Shown: positions 17,363 through 25,041, numbered from the stretch's first letter. The stretch: DNA of 38,394 bases from a bacterium (GCA_027490575.1 JAIXXV010000002.1:1-38394), one strand, 5' to 3'. The notes: generated by a model not told the origin, from the letters alone. Program-made: numbers and translations.

Positions 17363-17456
17363 GCCATAAAAGCACCACAAGAGCTCTTCACAAAAAAACC
17401 CACCAAAAAAACTTGCCACAAAATCTCACCAAATAACGTGCCACATACAAACCAAT
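17363..17456 (+). repeat. C/A-rich leader with repeated CCAC/TCAC motifs
   Basis: The plus strand is almost free of G apart from isolated positions. It repeats CCA or CAC followed by runs of A roughly every 11-16 nt (near 17364, 17375, 17388, 17400, 17416, 17427, 17441 and 17453). It lies just upstream of the P-type ATPase promoter. Function unknown. Confidence 0.4.
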
Positions 17457-17460
17457 GGGT

Positions 17461-17466
17461 TATAAT
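17461..17466 (+). promoter_or_regulatory. -10 box for the P-type ATPase
   Basis: TATAAT lies 8 nt before the ATG at 17475, predicting a leaderless or near-leaderless mRNA. An ATG at 17471 is out of frame. Confidence 0.5.
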
Positions 17467-17474
17467 CATTATGT

Positions 17475-20249
17475 ATGTTAAACAAAAATACTCATTTACA
17501 AGCGCAAGATAAAGATGTTAGTTTGCAAAACAAAGCAGTAAGTCAAACTCGATATGAACAAGCCTATACCAAAGACGCAGGTGTAGTGATGTCAGAGCTC
17601 AACACTTCTATCAGAGGTATTGATCCAAAAGAAACAGCAGAGCGGGCGCAAAAGTACGGAGCCAATGTATTGCCAGAGTCGCCAAAGACTTCGAGGTCAA
17701 CTATTTTCTTAAGACAATTTCAAAGTTCGCTTATTTACATACTTATATTCGCCGCTGTTGTAGTGTATCTACTTGGAGACTATATAGATGCAGGTGTCAT
17801 ACTCACTGTACTTTTGATCAATGCGATAGTGGGTACCATCCAAGAAGGTAAGGCTGAAGATACTTTGGCAGCACTTCGAAACTTTGCTACAACAAACTCT
17901 ACTGTTATTAGAAATGGCATAGAGGAGATAATCCCTGATACTGAACTGGTTGTTGGAGACATACTTGCTTTAAAAGAAGGCGACAAGGTCGGCGCTGATG
18001 CAAGACTTATACAACTCAATAGTCTAAAGATAGATGAATCATCATTAACAGGTGAATCTGTTCCTGTTGAAAAATCAATTGAGACACTTGCTGATACAGC
18101 GGACCTAGCCACCGAATCATTCAAACAAAACAATATGGTGTTTAAGGGTACAAATGTTCAAGGCGGCACAGCACTCGCAGTTGTGGTTGCTGTAGGAACT
18201 AGTACGGCTATAGGAAATATATCTCAGGAGCTATCTGCTATAAACAAAGAAGTTCCTCTTAAAGAAACTATAAGAAAATTATCAAGACTTATAATATTTG
18301 TTGTATTGATAGTTGGTGTCATAGTTTTCTTTATTGGTATATCAAAAGGTTTTGATGTTTCTACTATGCTCTCTACTGTCGTCGCTATGGCGGTATCGGC
18401 AATACCTGAAGGTCTTCCTATCACTGTTACCTTGGTACTGGCAGCGGGTGTATATCGTATGGGAAAGAAAAATGCACTTGTTAAAAAACTTCAAGCAGTA
18501 GAAGCTCTCGGTCAAGCGGATGTCATAGCTACAGACAAGACAGGTACTCTTACTCTCAATGAGATGATGGTACAGCAAGTTTTCACAGGTGAAAGACTTT
18601 ATGATGTATCAGGTTCAGGGTATGAGCCAAGCGGCACTATCACCGATGTGCAAGATTCAAAAGCCGTTGACCCGATGTTGCATGATGAGATTATGATGAC
18701 AGCACGTATCTGCGCGCTCGTGGCGGATTCACCTATAGTATATGACGATGCGACGTCGAGTTGGAGAAGAGTATCAGGTGATCCGACTGAGTCTGCGATG
18801 ACTGTATTTTCACAGAAGGTTGGTTTTTTAAAAGAAGAGATTTTAGGAGAATGGCCTTTGGTATCAGAAGTACCTTTTTCATCAGATATAAAATATCATT
18901 CTGTATTACATAAAAACGGTATAGAAGATCTGTACTTTATAGCAGGAGCACCTGAGGTGGTACTAGATAGATGCGAGCAGTATTTTAAAGGAGGAAGAAA
19001 CCATGAGCTGACAATAGCTCACAAAGAAGATTTGCAAAAACAAGTATACGACATGGCTTCTCAGGGTCTACGTGTACTTGCACTTGCTACTAGAAAGAAT
19101 CCACCAGAATATTCGCATGAAGCTGGCAACATACCCGAACTATCTTTTGTGGCGCTTGTAGGTATCAGTGATGCCCTTCGAGAAAATATCCACGAGTCAG
19201 TTGCTCAAGCACAAAATGCAGGAGTGAAAATAGTAATGATAACAGGCGACTATTTAGAAACAGCAAAAGCTATAGCCAAAAAAGCTGGTATATATAGAGA
19301 AGGTGATATGGCTATCACGGGAGATGACCTGACGTCTTTTTCAGAAGAAAAGCTGACTGAGATACTTTCAAAGGTCACAGTATTTGCAAGAGTGTCTCCT
19401 GAACACAAGTTCAAGATAGTACAGATGTACAAAGACCGCGGGCTTATAATCGGCATGACAGGGGATGGTGTAAATGATGCATTGTCTATAGCGGCAGCAG
19501 ACCTAGGTATTGCCATGGGAAAGATTGGTAGCGAGGTAGCAAAAGAGGCTGCTGATATAGTACTACTCGATGACAACTTCAAGAGTATAGTCTCTGCGAT
19601 ACAAGAGGGCCGGTACATATATCATAGTATAAAAAAGATCATCACTTACTTAGCATCAACAAGTATTGCCGGAATGTTGATTATCGTTCTAGCCCTTGCA
19701 CTTGGTTTTGACTTACCGCTTCTGCCAACTCAGATCATTTGGCTAAACTTTGTAACCGATGGTTTCTTGGTGGTAGCACTTGCCATGGAACAAAACAGTC
19801 TAGGTGCAAGTATGCATAGTAGGAAAACCAAAAAAGGAAACTCTCTGATAAATCAAACCATGCTCGTGAGGATTGTGCTCGGAGCAATAGTGATGATGGT
19901 AGGTACACTTATTGTATTTGAAACATATATGGCCGACTATATGAAAGCAACTACTATGGCATTAACTACAATGGCAGTATTCCAATGGTTCAATGCTTGG
20001 AATTGCAGGTCAGAAAATCATTCAATCTTCAATATACCTTTCTTCTCAAACAAATACTTGGTATTTGCAACATGCCTCATCGTGGTTATACAGTGTATTG
20101 GTATATACTGGGGTCCACTTCAGACAGTGCTCAGGACAGTACCTCTTAGTCTAAATGATTGGACGGTCGCTATAAGTATGGGTCTCACAATCATAATCGC
20201 AGATGAGATTAGGAAGTTGGTGCATAAGCAGGTGGCAGGTATCAGATAG
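17475..20249 (+). CDS. P2-type (PMR1-like) Ca2+/Mn2+-transporting ATPase
   Basis: This 924-residue P-type ATPase moves a divalent cation, probably Ca2+ or Mn2+, out of the cytoplasm. It has the N-terminal cation-ATPase domain, TGES (192-195, dephosphorylation), PEGLP in M4 (311-315), DKTGTLT (phosphorylated Asp354), and TGDGVND (662-668). M6 carries NFVTD (Asn758, Asp762). Together with Glu312 these form the single site-II geometry. M5 reads STSIAGM instead of the Asn/Glu-bearing motif of SERCA site I, as in PMR1-type pumps, so one ion per cycle is expected. There are about ten membrane helices. The gene stands alone behind its own promoter. The ion is inferred, not proven. Confidence 0.93.
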   Translation: MLNKNTHLQAQDKDVSLQNKAVSQTRYEQAYTKDAGVVMSELNTSIRGIDPKETAERAQKYGANVLPESPKTSRSTIFLRQFQSSLIYILIFAAVVVYLLGDYIDAGVILTVLLINAIVGTIQEGKAEDTLAALRNFATTNSTVIRNGIEEIIPDTELVVGDILALKEGDKVGADARLIQLNSLKIDESSLTGESVPVEKSIETLADTADLATESFKQNNMVFKGTNVQGGTALAVVVAVGTSTAIGNISQELSAINKEVPLKETIRKLSRLIIFVVLIVGVIVFFIGISKGFDVSTMLSTVVAMAVSAIPEGLPITVTLVLAAGVYRMGKKNALVKKLQAVEALGQADVIATDKTGTLTLNEMMVQQVFTGERLYDVSGSGYEPSGTITDVQDSKAVDPMLHDEIMMTARICALVADSPIVYDDATSSWRRVSGDPTESAMTVFSQKVGFLKEEILGEWPLVSEVPFSSDIKYHSVLHKNGIEDLYFIAGAPEVVLDRCEQYFKGGRNHELTIAHKEDLQKQVYDMASQGLRVLALATRKNPPEYSHEAGNIPELSFVALVGISDALRENIHESVAQAQNAGVKIVMITGDYLETAKAIAKKAGIYREGDMAITGDDLTSFSEEKLTEILSKVTVFARVSPEHKFKIVQMYKDRGLIIGMTGDGVNDALSIAAADLGIAMGKIGSEVAKEAADIVLLDDNFKSIVSAIQEGRYIYHSIKKIITYLASTSIAGMLIIVLALALGFDLPLLPTQIIWLNFVTDGFLVVALAMEQNSLGASMHSRKTKKGNSLINQTMLVRIVLGAIVMMVGTLIVFETYMADYMKATTMALTTMAVFQWFNAWNCRSENHSIFNIPFFSNKYLVFATCLIVVIQCIGIYWGPLQTVLRTVPLSLNDWTVAISMGLTIIIADEIRKLVHKQVAGIR

Positions 20250-20324
20250 CAGTTAACAGAGGGTAAGCGGTGATTTTAAGTTCGGGTCAAAACCGTGCAT
20301 ATAGCTATTGCATTAAAATATATG

Positions 20325-20333
20325 TGTTATAAT
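20325..20333 (+). promoter_or_regulatory. Extended -10 upstream of the three-repeat protein
   Basis: TGtTATAAT predicts transcription from about 20340 and a leader of about 22 nt to the ATG at 20362. Confidence 0.5.
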
Positions 20334-20361
20334 TCAAACATTAATAAATTAACAAATTATA

Positions 20362-21705
20362 ATGTTTGAAAAAATAGGCGCATTTTTTACTGCCATATTA
20401 GTTGTATTCGGTGGAGGAGGTATTGCAAAATATCAGGGTGATTGGTCAGGTGTTGCTCTAGTTGATTCACAATATCAACAAGAGTGTATGAATGTTACAT
20501 TTAAGATTAATATTTCTAAATCTGGATCAGTTTCTGGGTCATCAAGTGATGGTGGAAATCTTATCGGAAACATAGATGATAAAGGTGTATTTAGTGGGAC
20601 ATCAGGTTTTGTAGATTTCAAAGGTAACTTTACAAAGAAAAGTGGTTCAGGTACTTGGTACACCAATTCACTTTCACCAATAACTTGTTCAGGTACATTT
20701 ACAGCGGATAAAGGTGCAAAAACAAAAGCTTCTGTAAACGTAAATACAGATGGTGTAAATGTAAATGCCGGTGGTCTGAATGTTAATGTTCAAGACGATC
20801 AAACGGCTCCTGGCAATAGCGGCTTTGCGTCAACAAATGGATCTTGGTCAGGTCTGACTTCTGTCACAGGAGGTGCTGATGAATGTATATCAGTAAATGT
20901 AAAATTTGTAGCAAATAACGGTAGAATAAGTGGTACTACAAGTGATGGGGGTACTCTTGTCGGTACTGTGGATGTAAACGGAAACATGACTGGTACATCT
21001 GGAGTTGTAAATTTCACTGGAAATATATCTGGTAACACAGGCTCAGGAACATGGTCAACAAACTCAAACTCACCTGTAGACTGTTCAGGAACTTTCAGAA
21101 TTACAAGAGGATCTTCATCACCAGTTAACACAGGTGCTGGTTCAGGTTCTGTAAATGTAAACGCTGGTGGCGTGAACGTTAATACAGGTAGTTCAGGTGT
21201 TAATGTAAATGCTGGTGGAGTAAATGTTAATACTGGATCAACTCAAACAAACTCAACAGTTTCTGGATCTTGGTCTGGTTCTACTAGGGTAACATCTGGA
21301 TCATGTATACCTGTAACTTTGAGACTAAGTATTTCAAATGGAAGAGTTTCTGGTACAGCGAGTGACGGTGGTTCATTTGTAGGAACTGTGGCTTCTAACG
21401 GAAGATTTACAGGTACTTCAGGTGCTGTAAATTTCACTGGAAATATATCTGGTAATTCAGGATCTGGTAACTGGTCAACAAATGACTTCTCACCTATAGA
21501 CTGTGCCGGTACATTCACAATATCTAAAGGAACTTCATCATCAGTTAATACAGGCTCTGGTTCTGTAAATGTAAATACTGGTGGAGTAAATGTTAATACT
21601 TCTAGTAATGGCGCTGGTGGAAGCATTAATACTGGAGTAAACAACATCAATGAGGGTGCGAATGATATCAATGATGCCAGAAGCATAATCGAGTCTGTAT
21701 TCTAG
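20362..21705 (+). CDS. Exported protein with three paired-cysteine repeats and VNVN linkers
   Basis: I know no family for this 447-residue protein. A hydrophobic N-terminus (about 5-22, signal peptide or anchor) precedes three homologous beta-rich repeats of about 90 residues (27-115, 160-248, 302-389). Each begins near a WSG, contains DGG, GTSG and a WxTN-SP-CxGTF ending, and has exactly two cysteines: 42/109, 175/241 and 315/381, spaced 66-67 residues apart. One disulfide per domain is likely. The linkers are repeats of VNVNxGGVNVN (about 124-142, 263-291 and 400-413), which look like short beta-strand or fibre segments. Codons are Asn-, Gly-, Ser- and Thr-rich. It may be a surface or matrix protein; the DsbA-like enzyme at 5189 could oxidise it. 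Confidence 0.8.
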   Translation: MFEKIGAFFTAILVVFGGGGIAKYQGDWSGVALVDSQYQQECMNVTFKINISKSGSVSGSSSDGGNLIGNIDDKGVFSGTSGFVDFKGNFTKKSGSGTWYTNSLSPITCSGTFTADKGAKTKASVNVNTDGVNVNAGGLNVNVQDDQTAPGNSGFASTNGSWSGLTSVTGGADECISVNVKFVANNGRISGTTSDGGTLVGTVDVNGNMTGTSGVVNFTGNISGNTGSGTWSTNSNSPVDCSGTFRITRGSSSPVNTGAGSGSVNVNAGGVNVNTGSSGVNVNAGGVNVNTGSTQTNSTVSGSWSGSTRVTSGSCIPVTLRLSISNGRVSGTASDGGSFVGTVASNGRFTGTSGAVNFTGNISGNSGSGNWSTNDFSPIDCAGTFTISKGTSSSVNTGSGSVNVNTGGVNVNTSSNGAGGSINTGVNNINEGANDINDARSIIESVF

Positions 21706-21762
21706 ATTCTGGCCAAATGAAACAGACAGTATGAGATAGGCTGACATACTAAACATCATTTC

Positions 21763-21798
21763 AAAAACCACTTATTCAATTCGAATAGGTGGTTTTTT
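21763..21798 (+). terminator. Rho-independent terminator
   Basis: A 14-bp stem (AAAACCACTTATTC / GAATAGGTGGTTTT, one G-U pair) with loop AATTC ends in a T run. It separates the three-repeat gene from dnaX. Confidence 0.9.
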
Positions 21799-21814
21799 GT
21801 TTACTCAATGAAAA

Positions 21815-21823
21815 TGATATAAT
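21815..21823 (+). promoter_or_regulatory. Extended -10 giving a leaderless dnaX
   Basis: TGaTATAAT ends 6 nt before the dnaX ATG, so the predicted transcription start coincides with the start codon. It lies directly after the upstream terminator. Confidence 0.6.
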
Positions 21824-21829
21824 ACCCTC

Positions 21830-22951
21830 ATGTCAAAAAACACCAAATCAGATACATCTGCAGGTTCGTCTAGTACAAACCCGACTCGTGGCTCAGGGAA
21901 GCAAGAGGCTTCGGCCCATCACATATCTTTGTATAGAAAATACCGCCCAAAAACATTTTCAGATGTTATCGGACAAGACCATATAGTGGATGTTTTGAAG
22001 AAGTCTATCAGCGAAAACACAGTTGCGCATGCATACCTGTTCTCAGGTTCTAGAGGTACGGGCAAGACTTCAGTTGCTAGGATTTTTGCAAATGAGCTTG
22101 GAGTATCTGCTAATGATATCTATGAGATAGACGCGGCATCCAACAACGGCGTGGATGAGATACGACAACTTCGAGAAGCTGTGCAAACAGTACCACTTGA
22201 GTCTAAGTACAAAGTTTACATACTAGACGAGGTACACATGTTGTCTAAGTCTGCATTCAATGCATTTCTCAAAACTCTAGAAGAACCACCTAAGCATGTG
22301 ATTTTTATACTAGCAACTACTGAGACTGAAAAGATTCCAGAAACCATAGCGTCACGCTGTGAAGTTTACACATTTAAAAAGCCAAGCGTAGAGATACTGC
22401 AAAAAGTAGTACTAAGTGTTTCAAAAAAAGAGAGCTTCGATATAGACAATGCTGGTGCCAACTTGGTAGCACTACTTGGTGATGGATCTTTCCGCGATAC
22501 TTTGAGTATCTTGCAAAAAGTAGTTTCTCTCGGCGCTACAAGTCTCGAAGAGATAGAGCAGGTAACAGGTGCTCCAAAAGCATCTCTCGTCCACGACTTT
22601 GCTATGGGACTTGTATGTACTGACAAGGTTCTTTCGTACAAAGCTCTAGTGCAAGCGGACGGTGCCAATATCGATATGAAGGTTTTCACTGATTTGGTTT
22701 TGATAAGGGTTAGATATGTACTCGCACTACTTGTGGCAAAGTCTGAAGCTGACTTTTTCGGCCAAGCTATATCCGCCGAGGAAAAACAAAAGATAGCAGA
22801 TGTTCTAAGTGGTGCCGTGAAAGTCACTGGTATTACAGAGGTTACTCCAGCAAAAGTCGCTTCAATTCTTCGCTCTATACTTTCTATTTACAATACGATA
22901 GGTAAGACACATGTTGGTAGTTTGCCTTTGGAGGTGGTGATTGGCAGTTAG
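21830..22951 (+). CDS. dnaX: Short DNA polymerase III gamma-like clamp-loader subunit
   Basis: This 373-residue AAA+ protein is DnaX, the clamp-loader ATPase of the replisome. After a Ser/Thr/Gly-rich tail (1-30) the core begins LYRKYRPKTFSDVIGQD (34-50). It contains Walker A GSRGTGKTS (73-81), Walker B YILDEVHM (130-137), TLEEPPKHVIFILATTE (149-165) and the arginine finger region SRC (175-177). Two features are reduced. The four-cysteine zinc module that usually follows Walker A is absent, as the sequence passes straight from FANELG to ANDIYEIDAASNNG. The C-terminal tau region that contacts the polymerase and helicase is missing. A single gamma-like form is therefore likely. No frameshift site is needed. 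Confidence 0.95.
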   Translation: MSKNTKSDTSAGSSSTNPTRGSGKQEASAHHISLYRKYRPKTFSDVIGQDHIVDVLKKSISENTVAHAYLFSGSRGTGKTSVARIFANELGVSANDIYEIDAASNNGVDEIRQLREAVQTVPLESKYKVYILDEVHMLSKSAFNAFLKTLEEPPKHVIFILATTETEKIPETIASRCEVYTFKKPSVEILQKVVLSVSKKESFDIDNAGANLVALLGDGSFRDTLSILQKVVSLGATSLEEIEQVTGAPKASLVHDFAMGLVCTDKVLSYKALVQADGANIDMKVFTDLVLIRVRYVLALLVAKSEADFFGQAISAEEKQKIADVLSGAVKVTGITEVTPAKVASILRSILSIYNTIGKTHVGSLPLEVVIGS

Positions 22952-23063
22952 CAGGGAGTAGGTGGCAGATAACAGTTGCCCGGCAAATTAAGGATTGAGA
23001 ATTAAGGGCAAAGTGACGGTCGGTAATTAACGCTGTGCTATACAGTGAGCTTTTTACGTACTA

Positions 23064-23092
23064 TTGACTATTACATAATATAGTAGTATAAT
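23064..23092 (+). promoter_or_regulatory. Strong sigma70-type promoter
   Basis: TTGACT (23064-23069), a 17-bp spacer and TATAAT (23087-23092) predict a start near 23099 and a leader of about 110 nt to the gene at 23210. Such a full -35/-10 pair and a long leader are unlike most genes in this window. Confidence 0.7.
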
Positions 23093-23117
23093 ATAAAAAT
23101 ATAGTTCCTTACAATGA

Positions 23118-23194
23118 CTTGAGTTTGGAATGGATGATGACAGCTTAATTTATAGCCACAAGCTAGGGTTGTTATCCTTCACACCAAACTCAAG
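23118..23194 (+). promoter_or_regulatory. Long hairpin in the 5' leader of the secreted-protein gene
   Basis: The leader can fold into one long hairpin. The outer stem is CTTGAGTTTGG (23118-23128) with CCAAACTCAAG (23184-23194), a perfect 11 bp. The middle stem is GGATGATGAC (23132-23141) with GTTGTTATCC (23168-23177), 10 pairs including three G-U. The inner stem is AGCTT/AAGCT (23142-23146, 23160-23164) around a 13-nt loop. It ends 15 nt before the ATG, so it could control translation or mRNA stability. It matches no riboswitch I know. Confidence 0.55.
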
Positions 23195-23209
23195 AAAATA
23201 AAAAAGAAA

Positions 23210-24226
23210 ATGAAAAACGTTAAATCGTTAGTCGGGGTAATCATTTGCATGGTTGCTGTCATGTTTGTGTCACCTGCGCTCACTGCTCAGGATCCAATCC
23301 TGAAAATCGAAGATGGATCTATCTCTGCTCCACCGCCTCATTCTGGCATGGAAAAGTGGGGTGACTACCTTACGACTGTAGAGGCTGGTATTGTCTCGAG
23401 GATTCCATCATCGATTAACCTACCTGAAGCCTTTGATCGAAATGTCTGGGGCGGCTGGTTTGTCAGTCATGCAACAGCCATGATATCTGAGCCTGCTGCT
23501 TATGCAGATTGGGCGCATGATGATTGGCTAAGGGTCATAACCGCCTATGGCGTCTTCGGTGCAGGGAACTTCTACGACCCTCTGGTTGCAGACTCAAGGG
23601 GAGCATTCTATGATCTGGCAAAAGACGTAGGTGGCAATGACCCACTGGAAAAATATGAAAATCAGGCAGCGTTTCTTGACCAGTTCAAAGCACAAAGCCC
23701 ATTTTTCATTTTTGACGGTATCAAGGATGTTCATCTCTTGAAGGAATATGATAACCAAGACGCACTCCTGACTCAGGCTGAAAACAGCCTTGGATTGCTA
23801 TTTCGTTTCATGCCTCCGACACATAGGGATGGGTATGTCCAGCTTGGCAAACACGTTTTGTCTGAAGTCTCTCAAGAAGGTTGGTATGAGCGTGAATACG
23901 CCTATCACCAATCAACCCTCAAGGAGGGGAATGAGGAACTTTTTACCAGGTATCGCTGTGATGGCAAAGCTGATCCTTTCAGGAAAGGCGTTGCGTTCGT
24001 CTACCGGCGAGTGAGCGACAAAACAGTGACAGTTGAGCGAGCGATCCAGTTGCTCCAACGGGTTGTCGCATTTGTCGAGCGAGAAAATGCTTCAGGTCGT
24101 TCAGGTAATGTCCATGACCCAAAACTTAATCCTGAAGAAGAAAGTCCTGAAGAAAAAAGGGAAAAATTCTTCAACAGGATGAAGCAACTCGTCAGCGACA
24201 TCGCTGAAAAGCCAAAAGGGAGTTGA
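23210..24226 (+). CDS. Secreted protein of unknown family, foreign-looking
   Basis: This 338-residue protein has a clear signal peptide (MKNVKSLVGVIICMVAVMFV, then SPALTA, cleavage near residue 26). The mature part is Trp-rich and acidic, probably mostly helical, with WGDY, VWGGWF, DWAHDDWLRV and GWYERE segments. It ends in a charged Pro/Glu/Lys tail (about 300-338). Only one cysteine lies in the mature part (YRCDGK). I recognise no domain. Its codons are more GC-rich and use CGN and GGC more than the neighbours, and it is the only complete gene here ending in TGA. It has a strong promoter, a structured leader and its own terminator. Recent transfer is a reasonable inference. Confidence 0.72.
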   Translation: MKNVKSLVGVIICMVAVMFVSPALTAQDPILKIEDGSISAPPPHSGMEKWGDYLTTVEAGIVSRIPSSINLPEAFDRNVWGGWFVSHATAMISEPAAYADWAHDDWLRVITAYGVFGAGNFYDPLVADSRGAFYDLAKDVGGNDPLEKYENQAAFLDQFKAQSPFFIFDGIKDVHLLKEYDNQDALLTQAENSLGLLFRFMPPTHRDGYVQLGKHVLSEVSQEGWYEREYAYHQSTLKEGNEELFTRYRCDGKADPFRKGVAFVYRRVSDKTVTVERAIQLLQRVVAFVERENASGRSGNVHDPKLNPEEESPEEKREKFFNRMKQLVSDIAEKPKGS

Positions 24227-24297
24227 TACGGGTTTCATCCAAATCAGCAAAGCCAGTACTTTCTGGCAACCACTTTGAAATAGTGTCAAAAAATTTC

Positions 24298-24327
24298 ACC
24301 CCCAAAGCTTAGGCTAGGGGGTTTTCA
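24298..24327 (+). terminator. Rho-independent terminator
   Basis: ACCCCC (24298-24303) pairs with GGGGGT (24317-24322), enclosing an AGCT/GGCT-type inner pairing, and is followed by TTTTCATTT. It ends the secreted-protein transcript. A small GCCAG/CTGGC hairpin lies just upstream (24251-24266). Confidence 0.7.
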
Positions 24328-24394
24328 TTTGCCTTGTAAGTACAAATTATTGCAGTTTTTGAATAAATGGCATTTTTAAGGCCGCCAAAATCAT

Positions 24395-24423
24395 TTGGAA
24401 AAAAGCATTTTTTAGGTTATAGT
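24395..24423 (+). promoter_or_regulatory. Promoter for tRNA-Gln
   Basis: TTGGAA (24395-24400), a 17-bp spacer and TATAGT (24418-24423) predict a start near 24430, about 46 nt before the mature tRNA. The leader contains a small AAGGT/ACCTT hairpin. Confidence 0.5.
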
Positions 24424-24475
24424 ACTACTCACGATATATAGATAAAGGTATAAAAACCTTGTCCGATATCGCCAT

Positions 24476-24546
24476 TGCGAGATCGTCTAATGGTAGGACT
24501 GCGGTTTTTGGTACCGCCTATCTAGGTTCGAGTCCTAGTCTCGCAG
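24476..24546 (+). tRNA. tRNA-Gln (anticodon UUG)
   Basis: All arms fold: acceptor TGCGAGA/TCTCGCA (perfect 7 bp), U8, D-arm GTC-TAATGGTAG-GAC, anticodon stem GCGGT/ACCGC with loop TTTTGGT (anticodon TTG at 24508-24510), 4-nt variable loop CTAT, and T-arm CTAGG-TTCGAGT-CCTAG. The discriminator is G546-equivalent (24546), as expected for tRNA-Gln. CCA is not encoded (CTG follows), so it must be added by a nucleotidyltransferase. It is the only tRNA gene I see in the window. Confidence 0.97.
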
Positions 24547-24548
24547 CT

Positions 24549-24593
24549 GAATTTTAAGCGTAAAATTCACGTCAAAATCAGCAGATTTTGACG
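24549..24593 (+). repeat. Two tandem perfect hairpins after tRNA-Gln
   Basis: GAATTTTA-AGCG-TAAAATTC (24549-24568) is followed one base later by CGTCAAAATC-AGCA-GATTTTGACG (24570-24593). Both stems are perfect with 4-nt loops. They lack a clear terminal T run, so they are only a weak terminator candidate; 3'-end processing signals are another possibility. An open frame of 40 codons without a start codon (24551-24673) overlaps them. Confidence 0.6.
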
Positions 24594-24651
24594 AGGAAGT
24601 TTTACCTACACCACACGTCAATGAAGAGCTTGTTGTATTTCACTTTGGCAG

Positions 24652-24660
24652 TGATAATAT
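24652..24660 (+). promoter_or_regulatory. Extended -10 for the 4-TM protein gene
   Basis: TGaTAATAT ends 9 nt before the ATG at 24670, again predicting a near-leaderless mRNA. Confidence 0.4.
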
Positions 24661-24669
24661 ATTCTATAT

Positions 24670-25041
24670 ATGAATAATTTAATAAGTATAAACAAGAAGG
24701 TCATCGGTTTTTCTTTATTGACCTGGATAGTCCCTTTCGCGCTTTGTATGTTTATGGTAGATCCTGTTACCAAAGAGTATCTACCAAATTTCGCAATTTT
24801 TAAAGTAGTAATGTTTTTAGCCCTGGCGATAGTTACCAGTATTTTGTATACGTCACTTAAAAAAGGTCAATTACTAACTATCGCTATACCAAATACATTT
24901 TTACTAGCTAATATAATTCTTGATATATCTGTATTAGTTATAGCTCTCCAAATTACTGTTACAGTATGGTCTACAAGAGTGTTACCAATTTACCTAATTG
25001 TGTTTTATGGTGGTTTTCTTCTAAAGAAAAGATATGACTAA
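24670..25041 (+). CDS. Hypothetical four-helix membrane protein
   Basis: This 123-residue protein is not assignable to a named family by eye. It has four predicted membrane helices at about 10-30, 41-62, 68-90 and 93-116, a short basic loop (SLKKGQ, about 62-67) and a basic C-terminus (LLKKRYD). Positive residues at both the mid loop and the C-terminus suggest that these face the cytoplasm. Its last 8 nt overlap the start of the candidate 2H phosphoesterase, so the two are translated from one mRNA. Confidence 0.7.
   Translation: MNNLISINKKVIGFSLLTWIVPFALCMFMVDPVTKEYLPNFAIFKVVMFLALAIVTSILYTSLKKGQLLTIAIPNTFLLANIILDISVLVIALQITVTVWSTRVLPIYLIVFYGGFLLKKRYD

Noticed and set aside
16969-17475. yybP-ykoY manganese riboswitch controlling the P-type ATPase
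   Set aside because: The family context would fit, but the conserved loop sequences were not seen, and a TATAAT box 8 nt before the ATPase start suggests separate transcription.
21830-22951. Programmed frameshift producing tau from dnaX
   Set aside because: The gene ends normally and no tau-like frame or slippery A-run with downstream coding sequence follows.
23118-23194. Integron attC site, suggested by the long imperfect palindrome next to a foreign-looking gene
   Set aside because: The RYYYAAC and GTTRRRY core sites are absent and the palindrome lies in front of the gene after a promoter, not behind it.
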